Source of the DNA: Setomelanomma holmii
Lineage: Eukaryota; Ascomycota; Dothideomycetes; Pleosporales; Phaeosphaeriaceae
Assembly (NCBI GenBank): GCA_010015745.1
Contig: ML978181.1
Location: 186,001 to 250,000, forward strand
Length of the DNA: 64,000 nt
Direction: 5' to 3'
The notes beneath the pieces are model-generated. The model was not told where the DNA came from, did not search any database, and saw only the letters and a list, made by a program, of their open reading frames with translations. The position numbers were made by a program, and so were the translations under genes. This document shows positions 1 through 12,703 of this stretch, piece after piece (positions within the stretch are counted from its first letter, which is position 1; the number at the start of each line of letters is the position of its first letter).

Positions 1-3000
1 ACTGGAATAGGATGAATGATGAGTCGTAGAAGGCTGTGGCCAAACCCAGGCATCCGTGTCACCGTAACCTTCCACCTTCGGCACCCCTGGATGGGACATT
101 CCATGTCCAAACGGTGGCATCGTCAAACTCGATGCCCTTATGCCTTGCAACATGAGGAAGGGTGGAACTTGATCCGTAGTGCGTAGGCAATCGAAGATTG
201 GGCGAGATCCTCGTGGAGGATCTGATACTGGCTCAAAAGCGATTAGATGTTCACAGCATGCGAATAGTGACAGTAGCAAGCGGCGTCAAGCCGGTCTTAG
301 AGGGGACGAAGATATTGGTGCCCAGGGGATCTGTCGATGATAGGTGAAGATTGGTTGACGGTCTCAGACACAGGTATTGATAGTAGGATTACTGGACGTG
401 GGTGATGAGTGTGCAAAGTCGGGTGAGACGGCGGATGGGCATTACTCACCAGTAGTTACGTAGACCTGGAAGATGTAGACGTGAAAGTTTAAATACCAGG
501 TTGATGTTCCTGAAGGTGGTCGGGATGTAACGCGGGGCAGGTTCGAGGTTGCTACCCTTCCGAATTCGACTCCACACTCGCTAATTCAAAGCAAATGGAA
601 TTTGACCGTGCTTGTTGGGATCCTAGGCGGAAACGTCGACTTTGTCGTGGTTCAATGGTGTTCAAACGATTGCAGGGTGGTGGAAGGGTACGGCAACAAG
701 ACAACGCACGCACTCGTACTGCAGGTCTCGACGACAATGTGGTCGAGCACGATGCCGGTTGGAGGTACCAGAGAGTGGTCCAGGAAGCGAGCAGGCTTAT
801 GATTGGAATTAATATTGCTGCGTCGGCGAATTGCGAAATAACCAGGATATGGAGGTGAGCGGGTCCCTAGGACGATAATAGGGCGAGCCAGGTGATAGTA
901 GAAACGGCGGCATCAGCAAGCAGGCATGAACCTGCCTCTGTGTCGAGGCACGCTACCTGGGATTCGACAGCCGTAGTGGGCTGATCGGAGAAATTGGCGA
1001 CTCCCGGCAGCGCTGCAGATGTTTCGGGGCAAGTGAAGCGTGTGAGGACATGCAGGTTGGCAACTGAGCACGAAGACAGTACGTAGTGAGGAAGCTTGGG
1101 AGAATTGCAGCACTCCTGCGACCATGGCACGCTACGACCTCTGGCAGGCTTGGAGGGGCTTTTCCAGCTTTGGCTGGCGGGCAGTTGATGGACACAATAG
1201 CGTAACGATCGCCCCTGCTAGAGAATCTGTGCTAGGCCCTGGATGGCGGGCTTTTTGGACATGAGGCAGCCCTGCTGGGGATGTTCGCCGCCAGCCCCAT
1301 CTGCCCGTTCGCGGTTCTGGCCCATGAGACGATCGACGCACACAAGCAGTCTCTCCCTGCGCAGACTCGACCGCCCATACTGAACCGCACCATGCCGGCT
1401 ACTAGCTGCTCATGACTCCACGCCGCGCAAGCCTTGCAGTAGGAAACAGCGTAAGCTTCACGTTCCTGGACGGCGGCCGCAGCTGGGGCAGCACGCTGAA
1501 ACTTCGGCACCCACGACCTCTGCCTCCAGGCACAGCCGTGCAGCAGATGCATCGAGTACGTACAAGGCACATGACCAAGGCCACCGAGTACAGCGGTGGC
1601 TTCTCCGTGGCTTTCAGCAGGCCCGAGTCGGATCATGATGGAATGGAGAGGGAGATGCGGAGTGCAGGATGCAGCCCGGAACCAGGGCAGCCAGCCAGCG
1701 AGGCCCAGCATGGCGAGCTGGGATGCGAATCCTCCCCAACCGTTCGTGGAGTAGCGCTTGTCGCAACGCAGCACGATAGGCAGCCAAGCGCAGGCGGACA
1801 GGCCTAACACTCGCGGAGATCGGAACGGTGCGCTATGGTTTCGTCTCGCCCGTGCTTCCCAGTCCTGTCGACACTCGACTGCTCCCCTATCGCCCAGCGG
1901 TCACCTGTGCCCATGGCCCCCGTGAGGCCGCAGGGACAGGATGTTGATGATGGGCCGAAGTCAGGCAGCCTGGCCGCTCAGGAAATGGCGATAACCTTTG
2001 CGCCCTGCGCATCGAAGTGTGCGCGACGTTGGGACGTAAAGAGATGCTTGAAGGGGATTAGCGTGCACGTGCCGTTTTGTGGATAAGCACCATCTTATCC
2101 CTGGCGAGCATCATGCACGTCCATCACAATCACCACCAAAATCCGCAGCACTCAACACATTGTGTCCTGTGGGCAATGCCGGACGCCTGCTTCCACTCTT
2201 TCTTCCTTCCGCGCCGAATTGGGTAGTTTAGTCTTCTAGAAGGCTGACGATGCGAAGTGAGGGCCGTGCAATACACCTCACTGCACAGTCGCTACAAGAC
2301 ATCGCTCTTTTCCGTCTTCAACCGTCCTCGCAGATCAGTGGACAAGCTGCCCCGCACGAACATGGTGTATGCTGGTTCTCCTCACAAATGCAATGATGCC
2401 GTGGGGTTGCAAGCGACGACGATACACCTGACACGCGGTGCCCACCGCGTCGTGTGCAGCTGCAGCAACAGTCATGCATACCTGCTGCATGAAGCAAGCA
2501 GGATACTCGTGTCGACATCCCTGCGCCGTGAATTACAGGGATCAAATCATTCAGCCTATCAGCAGGAAGTCGTGTACCTGAACCTCGAACATCTTCTCAA
2601 CTAGCATGGCAAGCTTGGGACTATTGTTTGCGCAGGTACCTTACGTGCAGTAGTGACGGTCCACCTTGAAGCCGTCAAAGCACGCCTAAGGGGACGGTAT
2701 GAGCACGAGCCTGCTGTCACAGGGAATGATCAATCGACGCAATCTTCCACCACTCTTTTCGCGCCACAGCATTCGCCTGCAAAACCCCTTTCGGGTGTGG
2801 GGTCTCGCGCCAAGGGATGGCCTATTCGATATATAGTATTCCGAAAATTCCGTATATATACGAAATATTCAAGCTGACAAGGTAGTATTCCGTACGCCAA
2901 GACCGGAAAGTGTATCTTCCGGTATGTATTTTGCCCACATGCTTAGATAATACCCACACGGGCCCGTGACCAGTAATGGCAAAGCGGCGGTAAGGGTCGC

Positions 3001-6000
3001 GACTAGCCTGTGCTCATATTCGTATTCAATATTCAATCTGTATGGTAGATCTACGTATTCGTTATACTCAATGAAATTTCTGTAATATTTGGAATACGGC
3101 CATCCCTAGCCACGCCCGGCAGACACCATGTGTATACGCGTGCATGGTAGGGTCATCGCTGCTGAAACGAGTCCATATTGCCACAATTATAGGGCCCACT
3201 TGCATATGTAAATACTTGCAGTACGTACATCTGCACAGTGGCTTGCGGCCAACTCTATCAAGCACACTTTCGATGCAGGAGTACTTGTATTCTCTGTTAC
3301 GATATTTGTTGGGCGGCGCCCTCGCTAAGCAATGCGCAACAGAATATGGAACTTCAGCCAATAACTTCGCGCAGCACGACATTATCTTGTGAGAGTCTGA
3401 ACGGTCTTGCACGTGACTAATCAGTCTGCAGATTGTCATTTCCTGCTTTCGCATCATAAATGATGTCACGCGAGACTCTTTACCTAGCCGTTGAGTTCAG
3501 GAATACTTTGTATGAGTTTCAGCATGATTCATGTCGGATATTGCGGACACTACTTACGACATCGCCGCAAGCTAGGCATCTGAGTCAGGGCAAACCTTAT
3601 GCGTCCCTTGCGGCTCTCTTCGAAAGAACGTGGCGACGATGCTACACCAGCTTGCCTCAGCGGTTTGATCTTGGGCAGCCTCGTATCTCAGCATCTGCAC
3701 GTCACCGCGCGCTTGATCAATTCACCGCCAGATACCATTTGTCCTAGCGCTGCTCTACATCATACTGAAGCGCGACACACCACAGAAGTAAGGGCAACAA
3801 TATCCAAATTGGAGAACAAACAGAACATGCTTATGTTACCCATGGGCTCCACAATTGTAAATTGGAATGCAGGCTATCAATCATTGGTATCTGCAGGGGT
3901 ATGAAACTCTCATTTCTCGATGAGCCATTAGCAGAGTCGGGATTCAGCAGCGTTGGACTCAAGAAGAGGCCGACCTCGTGCAGGCCTTATCCAAGATCAA
4001 GACAGGGCCATGAACAGTTGGTTTGAGATGTTCGTCGTGGACGAATGGCACGGGACGTCCACTGAAGCGCATACGATTCATGACCTCCATCTGTCACAGT
4101 TCCACTTGACATACTTGACTTTGGTACAGTTCTTGCGGAACGGACCAGACCGATACTTCACTCGGCATTGCATCGGCGACGTGCAACCAATACGCCTGCT
4201 TGCACGCTTGACTGTAGTCTCACTCAGCTGTCTCAAAAGCCAAGTCAGTTCTCGTCAAGAGCTCCGCTCGGTGGATTTCCTAGAATGCCAATTCCTTAGA
4301 ACTATGACACTACAGAAAGTTTTCTCTCCGTCGGAGAATTTGGTTCTGTGTCCAGGACATTAATCTCGATTGCTTCCTCCACAGGTTTGTACCCGCCACG
4401 ACATGGCGTGTGTTGATTCAGTGAGATCGTTATGCTTGGGTTAAGGTGCCTTGTCATCGCTCAAGTACCATCCCACTGAAGCTACCCATCTTACTCGCAG
4501 TACGCTTTCGCACAAACGCGATAGTGTGCCTCGGCATCCATCCAAGAAAACTTGGCCCGCTGAAGGCAACGGTTCCGTCTACGGCGGCGGGCTGGCACAG
4601 TCCGGCAACCCGTCAAACTTTATGCCCATATTCGTTGCGCCATTCGCGCATTCTTGGTACACCAACCACTAGCGTCTGACTTTGGTGACTAACATCGCGG
4701 TAGATCTCCTTGAAGGAGCACGGTCAACTCGATTGTTTCGTCGATCCAGTCCAGAGTCCAAAGCTGCGCCATGTCCTTCCTTGAGGTGCGCACGGCCTGG
4801 TGTGGAGGGTTCTGTGTTCACGAAATCCTGTGACTTGAGCATGCAGTACGCATACATCAGATCCTGCAGTCGACCACCGGCGCAACCCGACGCACGAGTC
4901 AGCGACTATTCGAGCGAAAACGGAATCCTGATGTCTCGTCGTCAAACAACCCACTAACCAATACAAAACATAGACTTGTCATCGAGTTGCGTCCGCTCGA
5001 TGAGCCGGCGTATAAACTTTTGCGGCGTCATCTCCGAGCAGCCAACCTAACATCGGCTACAACGCGCTAAATCAGCCCACGCTCCAGCAGCAAGACATTT
5101 GTGCAAGGGCCATACACTCCAATGCGTCTGGCGCGTTTCATGGCAAGTCGCAGCCGAACGATCTCAGCTCAGTCTCGCGGGCCAGTGAGCTATCATTGCT
5201 GCTGGACCGGCACGCTCTACGCATACCGACTCCTTCCAAATCTTGGTCAGCTCGAAACCTTCATCGCGGATACTCAAGGTACCTTCATGAACAAAGTAAC
5301 ATCGCGATATGCTTCAGCATGTTATTGGCATATTCTCTGCTACGCCTTGGAATCGACGCTTGGCAGTCAGCACCTTAATGCTCCGGCCGCTACCTTATTG
5401 ATCCGCCCGTTACTGATAAGTCCCCATTGTGAACACACTCTGCAAGAGTGTGCATGATCATTTTTGGACAATCTGGCCAGCCAAGGGCCATGAAGCAGCT
5501 GAGCGCGGTGGGTTTAGGTTTTCCGCAGAATCGCGAGACAGCCGCATTTGTTTCGATCCGGGAGGTTGCAGTGGCCGGATATTCGCCAATGCCGTGACGG
5601 TTATCCGGTAGCTGCAGACACGAGGTGGTCTAGTCTTTCTCCACAGTCTTGGAATCGAGCCTGAGATAACCATCGAGGTTGCGATGCACATTGTTAGATA
5701 TTCCGCTCGGCGCTATCATCATGCTTGGGCATTTGCGTGGCAGACTCCGTGTCCGTTTAGGGTATTTTGTGTTTAGCAGAAGCGTGGAACTCGTCAAGGC
5801 TGCTGGGGCAGCTGTTCTTCCCCAGCGCATGACGCCTTTTCGAGGTGGACATAGTGAGCTCATCATGATGAGCGAGTGGCATTGCCTACTTCGGTTTTGG
5901 TCGAAACAGCCCACGCACAGGCTAGTGTGCAAAGGCACAGTCTTGCATCACACTGCAGAACGTACGGACGGTCTGTGTTCGCCTCGAACCATTGCTCAGT

Positions 6001-8039
6001 GTCTGGTCTCTGCTTTCCATGGCTTGGCCATATGGCATCTGCGTGGAGATTTGCGGGGCTGTATTCACCAAACAAACGTCGTCTCATAGGGGCTAGATCT
6101 TGCATTTGTAGCAGCTTCAAGCTTGGGTTACAAAACACGCCTCCCATGAAGACCAATCAATAAGATTGCAGCAGCCGGGAAGATCAAGCTACACTCCGAG
6201 GTGCGTCTTGATAAAACACTGCCCGTTGTCTGACGCACTTCGTCAAGTCTCCACGGTTCAAAGTCTGGATGGACATCGGCTGAGGGCGACTACGTAGACG
6301 CCGAAAAAGGCGACTGTAGGGCAAACCCTTGAACAGCACCATCTTCGCGCCCTATGATACGCATGAACTTCCCTGATATATCGCCACTGCTAAGCATGGG
6401 TCACGCACAACGAACTTGGCCAGACGCACCGCACCACAAGCAGAGATCAAACAATCCTTGCATAACGGCTCGATACGTCCAGCCTCTCAAGCCCACATGA
6501 GCATCGAAACGCGCATTGGGAATGGTTCTGCAGCGGCTCCCATGCTGCCCAAAGGGGACTTCTCGACGTGATAAACATTGGATCGACATGATCTATTAGC
6601 AGGGATATTAGGGTAACTCAGCCGTAGAGAATCGACGCCCTGTCAACAGAGTGTAGTGTAGCAACGCCCAGTTCTAATAGACACGGATACACGAGAGATG
6701 TGGTACTCGGACGTTGTATTCAACGATCGAGGACCTTGGGCGAAGAGTTGTGGACTGCTTGAATGAATTCAGCAAACGCCCATACGGCCGATATGCATTG
6801 GTCGATGGCAACTTCAGTGAAGAAGAGCGCTCCAGCTCCAAGACATACAGGGGCGTAAGTAGAACAGCAATGTCGTTTGGGCATCTTGCTTGATCGCCAA
6901 ACGTTGGGAAAAGGTGGAGGCTGGTGTGAACGAGCAGCTCGGACTTCACGCCGTCTCGCAATCGATGAGCAAACAGGTCTCGGCTTAGCAAAGAACTTGC
7001 TCGTCTCCAGGCGTGAAGCTACACAAGTATCGTTTGGACATCTCAGCATCTCGATGAAGGTCGAGACACCAGCCAACCAATGTTCATAGCGAGCGACTGT
7101 GTGCCATGCAGACTCTGGCACAACGGGACGGGCATACATGGATCCTGCAAAGCTTTGCTCACTGAAGAACGAGGCTATACACGAGCTCGAGTGCGTGCTC
7201 GAGCTGGGTTCGAGACTGATCAAGCACGTGCAGAGGAGGCTGGTGACATGCTACGCGAGTGACCAAGTGCTGCAGCTCCAAGGTTGGGCAACCATGCAGC
7301 AGTTCAGTCAACAACGAAGACGCCATCTCGTCGAACGACTTGGTCGATCTCGTAATCCTGATAGCAACATATTAACGCCAATTCCTCAGGCCAACTTCTA
7401 CCCGGGGATGTGAAGACGATTCCGCGCTGCAGTCAGCTTATGTTGTGCTCCTTTCTGCTGCTGGGTCATCGCTGCATGAGGTTGCGTCAGCTGGAAGTGA
7501 CTCCTCTTCTCCGGAGCGCTCCCATTCGAACAGCCAGGCAGCAGTGGCAAGCTGTAGCTACACGTTAGGTGATAGAGCTCTGGGACAAGTTCGCATACTG
7601 CTGGTCAAAGGGCCATCTGATCAGTCTGAATGTATGCACCGTGAACGGGGGCTCTGGGACTCTGATCGTAAATGTCTATTTGGTAACTGTTGATTAAAGT
7701 TCACTGATTCGGTGGACGACGCGTCCTAGACACCCTTCCCTCGCTGCCCCAGGCCGTCAATTCTTCCAACATCTTGAAGCGATGCAAGACCTGCTCTCTC
7801 TAACGGGAACAAACTCGATGATGCAACATGCATCTTCTCTATGTCGTCCGGCCTGAGTATGTGACGAATGACCCCGCACAATTGTAACAATGGTTTCCTA
7901 CCACGCCATCATCTCCACAATCTTGACCGATTCTGCCTCCTAAACCATCCTTGACCACTGACAAGAGACTCGTAATCGTGCATCAATCTGCTGGCAGCAC
8001 TACATTGCGCTGCCTGATCCGAAGAGACCTTCACTTAAG
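1..8039. other. gene-poor region, no convincing gene
   Basis: No reading frame here has recognisable domains, protein-like composition or a convincing splice pattern. The longest open frames (about 190 codons on the minus strand near 1232-1810 and 136 codons on the plus strand near 3953-4363) look like chance openings; the first overlaps an open frame on the other strand in a GC-rich stretch. Base composition is otherwise balanced, so this does not look like a heavily RIP-mutated, AT-rich transposon block. An AT-rich, palindrome-containing patch at about 2820-3100 is listed separately. Small multi-exon genes or non-coding RNAs could be missed. Confidence 0.5.
2820..3100. repeat. AT-rich patch with palindrome and short repeats
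   Basis: This patch is clearly richer in A and T than its surroundings. It contains a perfect 12-base palindrome, CGTATATATACG, at 2851-2862. The decamer TAGTATTCCG occurs twice in direct orientation (2834-2843 and 2883-2892), and an inverted GGAATAC lies near 3091. No open frame or terminal inverted repeat pair of useful length was seen. It could be a remnant of a mobile element or simply a local AT-rich spacer. Confidence 0.35.
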
Positions 8040-8246
8040 ATGAGTTTCTCACGTCTGCAACACTCCTTTATGCCTTCCTCGTGGGTCAAGGTAAGCACTA
8101 ATTCTTTTATTGAACATCAAACAAGGCTCAAAGCAGTAACACAAACTGATTAGAAATTCCACAGTCGCAAACATTCTACCCACCACGATGCTACTGCCGA
8201 AAGACACGAGAATTGGCGCACATTACGCTTCGTCAACAGTGATTAG
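8040..8246 (+). CDS. possible 47-residue small protein, two exons
   Basis: This is a tentative spliced model. Exon 1 is 8040-8090 (17 codons from ATG) and ends exactly at a consensus donor GTAAGC. The intron would be 8091-8153 (63 bp) ending in TTAG, with a TAAC element upstream. Exon 2 is 8154-8246, ending in TAG. The product is basic and rich in His, Arg and Ser, with no recognisable family. The evidence is only the agreement of ATG, frame, donor and acceptor; a short frame like this can arise by chance, and no orthologue is recognised. Confidence 0.25.
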
Positions 8247-9328
8247 AACGATAATCGATGCGAGACGACGCTCCTGTCGTGTACTGAGTCCTCGATTGCC
8301 TGTGACGCTTCCTCGCGAGATCGCTCTCGTCGCACACCCACCGAACTTTCACCACGATAACGCAAATAAAATATGTGACAACAGACGCCAACACACAAGC
8401 TATGACATAGGCATAATACCATCGCTCGATACTCATTAAGCTGGGCCGACACACTGCGATGAGTTTGGACATACCCCTCATGCATAAATGCTCGTTATAG
8501 CTCGATGTCCTTCATCCGCACCAGAGCGTGCCCAAAGCTTCGTGGAAGCGTCCTGATCAGAGGAGACTTCCAGCCTCAGGTGCAATTTGCCCTCAACGCA
8601 TGGAGCCGGATGTCTCTACGGCTGAGAAAGTCGCACAAGATGGCTCGATAGCCGACCTTTTGACCGTGCAACTCTCTCCTTCCTCAGCCTCCTTCCCTGT
8701 ATCCCCCTTACCTCCCTCTATAAACCAGACCCAGACAACGCTAACATCTGCTCAAAGCTGCTCCCTCGGAGTCCTTGCCTTAGACAGTTCGACGCAAAGC
8801 GAGTACACCGCAACAAGCCATTCGATCCGTCCGCAAGACCACGCACACTGCTCGATACATTACTTGCTCCATGCGAACTCACGGCATTCATACACACATG
8901 TTGCAACCAAAAAGTCATCTCGTGCTTCGTAGCATGGAGACTGGTCCGGCGCCGTTGAAACTGTGCCTCCAAAGACTCAGCACTGTACTGTACGCAATTG
9001 CGTGCTTCAGTACATTTGACACAAGTCAAGACGGGCGGATATGGGCATTGGAAAGGACGATTGGGTGCTATAGTGGTAGGAGGGAATGAGATGTAGCAGT
9101 GCCTGGGAATAGGACACGTTCAAGACTCGCACATCTCTGATCATACCATACCACACGTTCAATGCATTACAACAGCACCTCCCATACTTCCACACTGGTA
9201 GCTGCTCATCAAGTCGGTCATGGTCACCACTGACATGTTCTCCACAGTCTGGCGTCTCGTGCACACATGGCAACATCTTGTCAACCCCGATCAACGATTC
9301 GCATGTCAGCCTCGCTCCACTGTACGCC
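8247..9328. other. intergenic, nothing recognised
   Basis: Only short, composition-driven open frames are present on both strands. No RNA gene, repeat array or coding domain was recognised. Confidence 0.5.
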
Positions 9329-9529
9329 TCACTCTAGTTTCCCCGATACTATCTCCAACCAAGCATCAGCCTCAGCTTCACGCTTTCGATGCTTCTCCCT
9401 CAATACATCAGCCCACTCTTCATGCTCTTGATGCCTTTGCCTGGCTCTCTGTTCGGTCATGTATGCCAAGAAGATTGTGTTGCTGATGACTATCCAGTAC
9501 GGTATGCTCGTGAGCCAAGATATCGGCAT
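9329..9529 (-). CDS. small single-pass membrane protein, unknown function
   Basis: A 66-residue frame starting at the ATG at 9529. Residues 4-24 form a hydrophobic segment (WLTSIPYWIVISNTIFLAYM) followed by a strongly charged helical tail (about residues 26-60, many Glu, Arg, Lys, His and Ala with WADVLREKH and WLEI). This composition is unlike the chance frames around it and resembles small mitochondrial inner-membrane or assembly proteins, but I cannot assign a family. The frame stays open upstream of the ATG to an acceptor-like TTATCACAG, so an earlier exon on the minus strand above 9560 is possible. Function unknown. Confidence 0.45.
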   Translation of the reverse strand: MPISWLTSIPYWIVISNTIFLAYMTEQRARQRHQEHEEWADVLREKHRKREAEADAWLEIVSGKLE

Positions 9530-9974
9530 AATCGTTGTGGGTGTGAAGAAGTGTTTTGCTGTGATAAGTTATTTAGATGTAGAAGCGAAATACAGATCAG
9601 AAAGAGGTGAGTAACATGAACATAGAAAGGAGGGACGATGAGGCGTACGTAGCGGACGGGATGTCATCCTATTGTCTGCAGAAGGGTTGTGTGGAGCATG
9701 AAATAGGGATCGTTGATCACGATGGAGGATTCGAGGCGGTCACCTGCGCAAACATGGTGAATCTTGGGTCGGCGTCGTCACTGAACCAAACCATATGTGA
9801 AGAACGTGGAGGACATATGACACAACTCAGAGTTCATTCCGCGCGCTATGCAAACAGATCATGCACACAAAAGCGCCGCGAACGGCCAAAACATGGGTAT
9901 TATCACCTTCCTCCCCAGCCTTCTGTTCAAACAATTCATATGCAATCCCATCAAATCTGCCCACATCACTTTTG
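9530..9974. other. intergenic, 3' side of the NIPA-like gene
   Basis: This holds the downstream region of the NIPA-like gene and possible 5' sequence of the small protein at 9329-9529. An in-frame ATG followed by a donor-like CAG/GTGACC on the minus strand near 9750 was noticed, but it could not be joined in frame to the small protein. Confidence 0.4.
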
Positions 9975-12144
9975 TCACCTCCCCTCTCTCCCCTCACCAT
10001 CCCACCCTCTAACATCCTCCCGACTCGGTGTCCCCCGGATCCCGCGCCAAAGCTGATCCAGCGTCCCACTCAAACTTCTTCCTCGTCCACCGGGCGTCGT
10101 CGCAATTTCTTCGTCCGTCGCCGTGCGCCGACGATCAAGGGGCTCACTGATCATCGCGTCATCGACTTCGCCCGCGCCAATACCTAGCACGCTTTCTCTC
10201 CGGCGCATAGAGCCATCGGTGTCTTTGTGGCGGAAGCTACCGCTGCGCTTGAGATCTTGGACCATGGCGCTGAGAGTTGTGCTAAAGGGGGAAGCAAGCA
10301 CAGGGCCAGGGATGGATGAGCGGCTTGGTGTGCCGACGCGCTCGCCGGTGCGAAGACGCCGAAGTTGAGGTGTGGTTCCGGGTGTTGTGGGTATTACGTT
10401 GTGTGATTTTCCGCGCGTGGGTGTTCTTGGTGGAGCAAGCTTGGGATCGGATGCTGCTGTCATGGAGGCAGGAGGTGGTGCTGCTTCGGAGGGGAGAATC
10501 GGGGTCGAGGTATGTCTCTCAACAGGGGGAGGACGATAGAAATCTGGATCTCCGTCTTGACTCCAGGGGTTGTTGAGCACGTCTGCTGTTGGGAAGCGAT
10601 CGCCGTACGGGCGAGGAGATGCTTCAGTCGTGACTGTAATGTTCGGTGTTACGGGTCGAGAATCGTCGTCATCGTGATAGCGTGCCGCAGCGTCGATAGG
10701 TTTCGAGCTTGGGCGTCTCGTGGATGAATGTGGCGCGTCTGCTGCATTGTCTGCACCTTCGTCAATGCTATCACGATACTGCTCTCCAACGAGATTGATA
10801 GCGTCTTCCGGTTCCGGCTCGCGATCCTCGTCATCATCGTCTTGTCTCCGTGGCCGACCAGTGGTAATGAACCAGACACCCAAGAAAGTCATGGCACAAC
10901 CACCAATGAACTTGTCTGCATCGTCGCCAGATGTTCTCTCAAAGTCTCGGTACAGCACGGCAGATCCCAGAATGACGGACAACGTGAAGAGGACGAATTG
11001 GACAGGAATGACCTGTGTAGCATCGAACCGTTGCAGTGCTCGATTGATGTACTTGATCTGCATGACAGCAGTTCCAATGAGAATTGTAAGCAGAAGGTAG
11101 AACACTGGAAATGTGATTACTCTCCACAGAGTGTATGAGAGCAGCGAGGCAACACCTTTTGTCGAAAGTGCTGTGTAGCCACCTGTGGAGATGTTAGCAA
11201 CAGCAGCCAACCGTGGTGGTAGATCAATGGTAGGAGAACATACCGAACAGGCCAACTAGCCCCAAATCAATTAAGATGTTCCTGTCCCCATAGCGGTTGC
11301 TCAAAACCATAAGAATAGCCATGAGTCCCACGGTGATTCCAAAATATGTCTCAAATTCCCACGTGCTAATGAGCTTCCAAATCTCGCCTGGTCCCAGCTT
11401 CGGGTTATTGTCGCTGGCACTGAGAACCACCGTCACCGCACCTCCAACAGCGATGACGACACCAAGCGCATCCCGTATCCGAAGCGGCTCCTTCAGCATG
11501 AAGGGCGCGATGATGCAATTCGAAATCAGAGCGACGACGCCGAGCGGCGACACAATCGACGCAGGTGCAAAACCATATGCGAGGAAGTTTCCTGCCTCGC
11601 CGCACGTCATGAGTATAATTCCAGCCCACCAGTACGGCGACTTGAGGTACGACTTGTGCTTGTAGGCCTCCTCCTGACCTGATGTACTACTATCCTCCCG
11701 CTCGAAAGACGGTCGCGACGGTGATGTGCTTCGTGGAATAAGGGGATCGTTTTCAGACGCTTCGTATGCTCCTTCGGTAGAGTCTCGCGTACGTTTATTA
11801 ACGTCCTCGCTTCTCGGGGGTGAGTGGAATTTCCTCTTGCCATCATCTTTCGACCCCTCCTCTGCCATGTGCGATAAACTTGTGCTCGATGCGATCCTTT
11901 TTTTTCTCTGCTTTTCCTTCTCTTGCCATTCTCTATCCAGTCGTATATGCGCATACCGCTGCATGTTCAGCGCGAATGATATGAGCACATTGCCCACGAT
12001 GGCGGTAATGATGCCGATGAGACTGCTCCAGTTCTCGGCATATCCGCCTCTCTCCTTCGATATCCATGAACTGACATTGTCGAGCGTGGGTGTGCCCGTT
12101 GTTATCGCTGAGCCTGCAGCGCCATAGCTGGGAGGTATATGCAT
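9975..12144 (-). CDS. NIPA/DUF803 family magnesium-transporter-like membrane protein
   Basis: Two exons, 12144-11244 and 11182-9975, around a 61-bp intron (GTATGT...CACAG), give about 702 residues. The first membrane helix (GIITAIVGNVLISFALNMQR) and a later set of helices (YWWAGIILMTCGEAGNFLAYG, VSPLGVVALISNCIIAPF, a GALVVVLSAS-like helix, and GGYTALSTKG after the splice) match the eukaryotic NIPA family, whose animal members carry Mg2+ across membranes. The fungal-type additions are a charged cytosolic loop between helices 1 and 2 and a long disordered, Pro/Ser/Thr-rich C-terminal tail of roughly 290 residues, likely phosphorylated. The start at MHIPPSYG is chosen because the protein becomes family-like only after it; an in-frame ATG at 12399 would add 85 residues. 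Substrate in fungi is inferred from the family only. Confidence 0.85.
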
Positions 12145-12703
12145 CCTGTGCGTTGTTCTTGCGGAAGAGCTTCGGCCGGGGTTCGTCCACGCAATGGACT
12201 TGAGGGCGTGGGGGCTCGCGGAACCTCGGTCGCGATGCTCGTAGGAGGACGACGGAAAATTCGGTGCTGCAATTGCTAGAAAGACATATTCGCGTGACAG
12301 CGAAAGAATGACATGATGTACAAGGCCGCGAAGACGTTGGCTGTGCACTGCAGATGCCGTATGCCGTGAGCTTGCAAGGTTCTCGAAGATCACTTTCACA
12401 TGACGACAGGCGATCCGAGCGCAATGCTGCCCGCGCTAGCCGTCACCGTGCAGCATAGACTTGCCAAGTGCCAAACCACCAGATACTAGATGATATTGCA
12501 CGATGGAAACTTGTTGTACACTATCTAAGAAGACCGTCCTTGATGCTTTCCTGCTTCGCGCCAAAGCGAAGCTCGGTAACTACGCTTATTATGTCCATGC
12601 CAATGCTGCGAAGATGCAATCCATAACGCCCAAGAAGCTCTTTCAAGCGTCACCTAGCCTAACTTTTGCCCTGGTAAATTACAGTGTGAAGAAAGTCGCA
12701 GCC
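12145..12703. other. intergenic between NIPA-like gene and CBP80
   Basis: This is the 5' side of the NIPA-like gene and the 3' side of CBP80. A 70-codon lysine-rich plus-strand frame (12503-12715) overlaps the CBP80 end and is not supported by anything else. No RNA gene or repeat was seen. Confidence 0.5.

Noticed and set aside
1232..1810. 192-codon minus-strand open frame
   Set aside because: It overlaps an open plus-strand frame in a GC-rich patch, is rich in Trp, Cys and Ala in a composition-driven way, and shows no domain or splice pattern.
6720..7413. Overlapping frames on both strands, one with a helical LECVLELGSRLIKHVQRRL stretch
   Set aside because: A faint resemblance to the middle region of fungal zinc-cluster regulators was considered, but no zinc cluster or neighbouring homologous exons were found.
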